Below, in pieces: positions 29,595 through 30,338 of a stretch of DNA of 30,338 bases (the stretch's first letter is position 1; every line of letters starts with the position of its first letter). The notes under the pieces are model-generated. The model made no database searches. It had not been told where the DNA came from and saw only the letters and a list, made by a program, of their open reading frames with translations. Origin of the DNA: Bigelowiella natans CCMP2755 (Eukaryota > Cercozoa > Chlorarachniophyceae); contig ADNK01001021.1 in the NCBI GenBank assembly GCA_000320545.1, forward strand, positions 1 to 30,338. Direction: 5' to 3'. Made by a program: the position numbers and the translations under genes.

Positions 29595-29747
29595 ACTCTT
29601 TCCGAAAACCACCACCACCACCAGCTTGGGTACCACATAATAATGATAATAATAATAATAATAACAATCATCATCATCGTCGTCATCATACCCTATCATT
29701 GCAGTGGATCGACGCCACTGCCCAGCAGCTTTGAATGCATTAATAAT
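26881..29747 (-). CDS. Pentatricopeptide-repeat (PPR) protein, 5' incomplete
   Basis: A helical-repeat protein of the PPR superfamily, whose members usually bind organellar RNA. Exons that join in phase (high to low): 29747-29692, 29432-29363, 29184-29143, 28865-28824, 28551-28506, 28100-28030, 27893-27846, 27679-27596, 27212-27159 and 26991 onward. Joined products give about five regular repeats of about 35 residues: INAFKAAGQWRRSTAMI, DTVSYNSVMSACSK plus AGQVDTPLDFFRRM, DAMSYSTVISALGQAQMWGK, RNLVLYNSMMAAYAKGYQWR, and PDLFSYSIIINAQCLANRWD. A C-terminal helical tail follows (TPLLKILPELDKEQ, then ANEILRDAQELRI). The start is not found: the frame is open at the acceptor before 29747, so at least one 5' exon is missing or unrecognised. 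The 3' end is uncertain; reading straight through the exon from 26991 stops at 26881, but a donor at about 26961 could lead to another exon. The RNA target and organelle cannot be told. Confidence 0.8.
28164..28204. repeat. (CA)n-(CG CA)n microsatellite
   Basis: CA dinucleotides pass into CGCA tetranucleotides in a PPR-gene intron. Confidence 0.88.
28894..28946. repeat. (GC)n-(GT)n microsatellite
   Basis: A run of CG/GC dinucleotides (about 28894-28911) changes to TG dinucleotides up to 28946, immediately upstream, on the minus strand, of the PPR exon starting at 28865. Alternating purine-pyrimidine DNA of this kind can adopt Z-form; whether it does so here is unknown. Confidence 0.9.
29104..29140. 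repeat. (TAC)n microsatellite next to a PPR-gene donor
   Basis: On the minus strand the donor after the exon 29184-29143 reads GTGAGTAGTAG and runs into the array. Confidence 0.88.
29562..29594. repeat. (TGC)n microsatellite
   Basis: About eleven TGC units lie in the PPR intron between exons 29747-29692 and 29432-29363. Glutamine, leucine, alanine and cysteine-run open frames here are artefacts. Confidence 0.88.
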
Positions 29748-29861
29748 CTACATATGATGAATGACGATGATAATGACGATGATGATAAGAAACAAGGTAG
29801 TAGTAGCAAAGGTCACAATAGCATGCAACAATCTAGAGCTACTATCGTCGTTTCCTTTTAG

Positions 29862-30113
29862 TTGTGCGGTGGTATTTGAAGGCAACCAGAGTTTACAATT
29901 CTGCTCTAGTTGTGCTATGTGCTTGTGGCAATGGTAGATTCATCATCATCATCATCATCGTCGTCGTCGTCGTCATATTACTGTGTTGTATGTATGCACG
30001 TCTGGGCTGATATTCGTCGATCTCATGTGACGTTGGACCCATATCTACGGGGAGGAATGAAGACACATCATGATGCGTGGAGATGAATGGAGAAGAGCAA
30101 AAAGGAGGCATGC
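29862..30113 (+). CDS. Possible PPR-like exons of a divergent gene, 3' incomplete
   Basis: Two + strand exons, 29862-29933 and 30083-30113, join in phase across a GT-AG intron. The product reads KATRVYNSALVVLCACGN and then DEWRRAK, matching the helix-turn-helix pattern of a PPR unit (xYNxxLxxxxACGxxxxWRRA). No PPR pattern appears on the minus strand here. An upstream methionine-rich acidic frame at 29754-29800 could be a first exon but is mostly simple repeat. The gene would continue past the window. It may be a head-to-head neighbour of the minus-strand PPR gene, or an inverted piece of it. The call rests on one repeat unit. Confidence 0.35.
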
Positions 30114-30116
30114 GTA

Positions 30117-30160
30117 TTATTACTACTACTACTACTACTACTATTACTACTACTACTACC
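30117..30160. repeat. (TAC)n microsatellite
   Basis: An array of TAC units with one interruption, directly after the putative PPR-like exon that ends at about 30113. Confidence 0.88.
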
Positions 30161-30232
30161 GCATGCGTTCATGCAATCTACGACAAATTACTCTCGTCAC
30201 ACTGATTGAGATCGATTGTGAGTTTGTTGTCA

Positions 30233-30275
<43 letters not shown>

Positions 30276-30338
30276 CTTGGTGGTACTCTAGCTAATAATG
30301 CATGATAAAATGATCATTCTTGTCCTATCATCACATAT
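30161..30338. other. Right window edge with (TG)n tract
   Basis: No exon could be supported here. A (TG)n array fills about 30239-30274. Confidence 0.5.

Noticed and set aside
29885-30111. Minus-strand open frame opposite the PPR-like + strand exons
   Set aside because: It shows no PPR pattern and is rich in Met and Thr runs from the (ATC)n repeat.

Overview
The window is nuclear DNA from an intron-dense eukaryote, probably a microbial alga or related protist. Genes are split into many short exons (mostly 30-130 bp) by GT-AG introns (at least one GC-AG). Introns and spacers are saturated with microsatellites, above all (TAC/GTA)n, (ATC/GAT)n, (CT/GA)n and (TG)n. The host lineage cannot be fixed from sequence alone. 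A bacterial-type glucokinase next to a pentatricopeptide-repeat (PPR) gene would suit an alga.

Six genes were rebuilt by following splice signals and reading phase, and they alternate strictly in strand. (1) + 356-6821: glucokinase of the bacterial Glk family, about 20 exons, first exons tentative. (2) - 14359-7744: a TBC-TLDc protein of the TBC1D24 type, 28 exons closing in one 890-residue frame. (3) + 15072-18798: a two-exon gene fusing a pectin acetylesterase/Notum-type esterase to a GH79 heparanase-like glycosidase, ending in a membrane anchor (1210 residues). (4) - 21775-19751: a kappa-class glutathione S-transferase, 9 exons, 233 residues. (5) + 22125-25503: a secreted GH15 glucoamylase, 14 exons, 471 residues. 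(6) - about 29747-26881: a PPR protein, incomplete at its 5' end and uncertain at its 3' end. A further PPR-like pair of exons on the + strand (29862-30113) may be a divergent neighbour that runs off the window.

Spacers come in two kinds. Divergent (promoter) spacers lie at 14360-15071 and 21776-22124. Convergent (3') spacers lie at 6822-7743, 18799-19750 and 25504-26880; these are nearly free of trinucleotide microsatellites and rich in GCATG/CATGC and CTAGCTAG words. Secreted glucoamylase would release glucose that the glucokinase could phosphorylate, and the esterase-glycosidase fusion would act on extracellular acidic or acetylated polysaccharides. That link is inference from co-location only.

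The most unusual items are the esterase-GH79 fusion, the TLDc domain split by about 200 low-complexity residues, a duplicated exon start in the TBC gene that could be an in-frame cassette, and microsatellites that begin exactly at splice sites.
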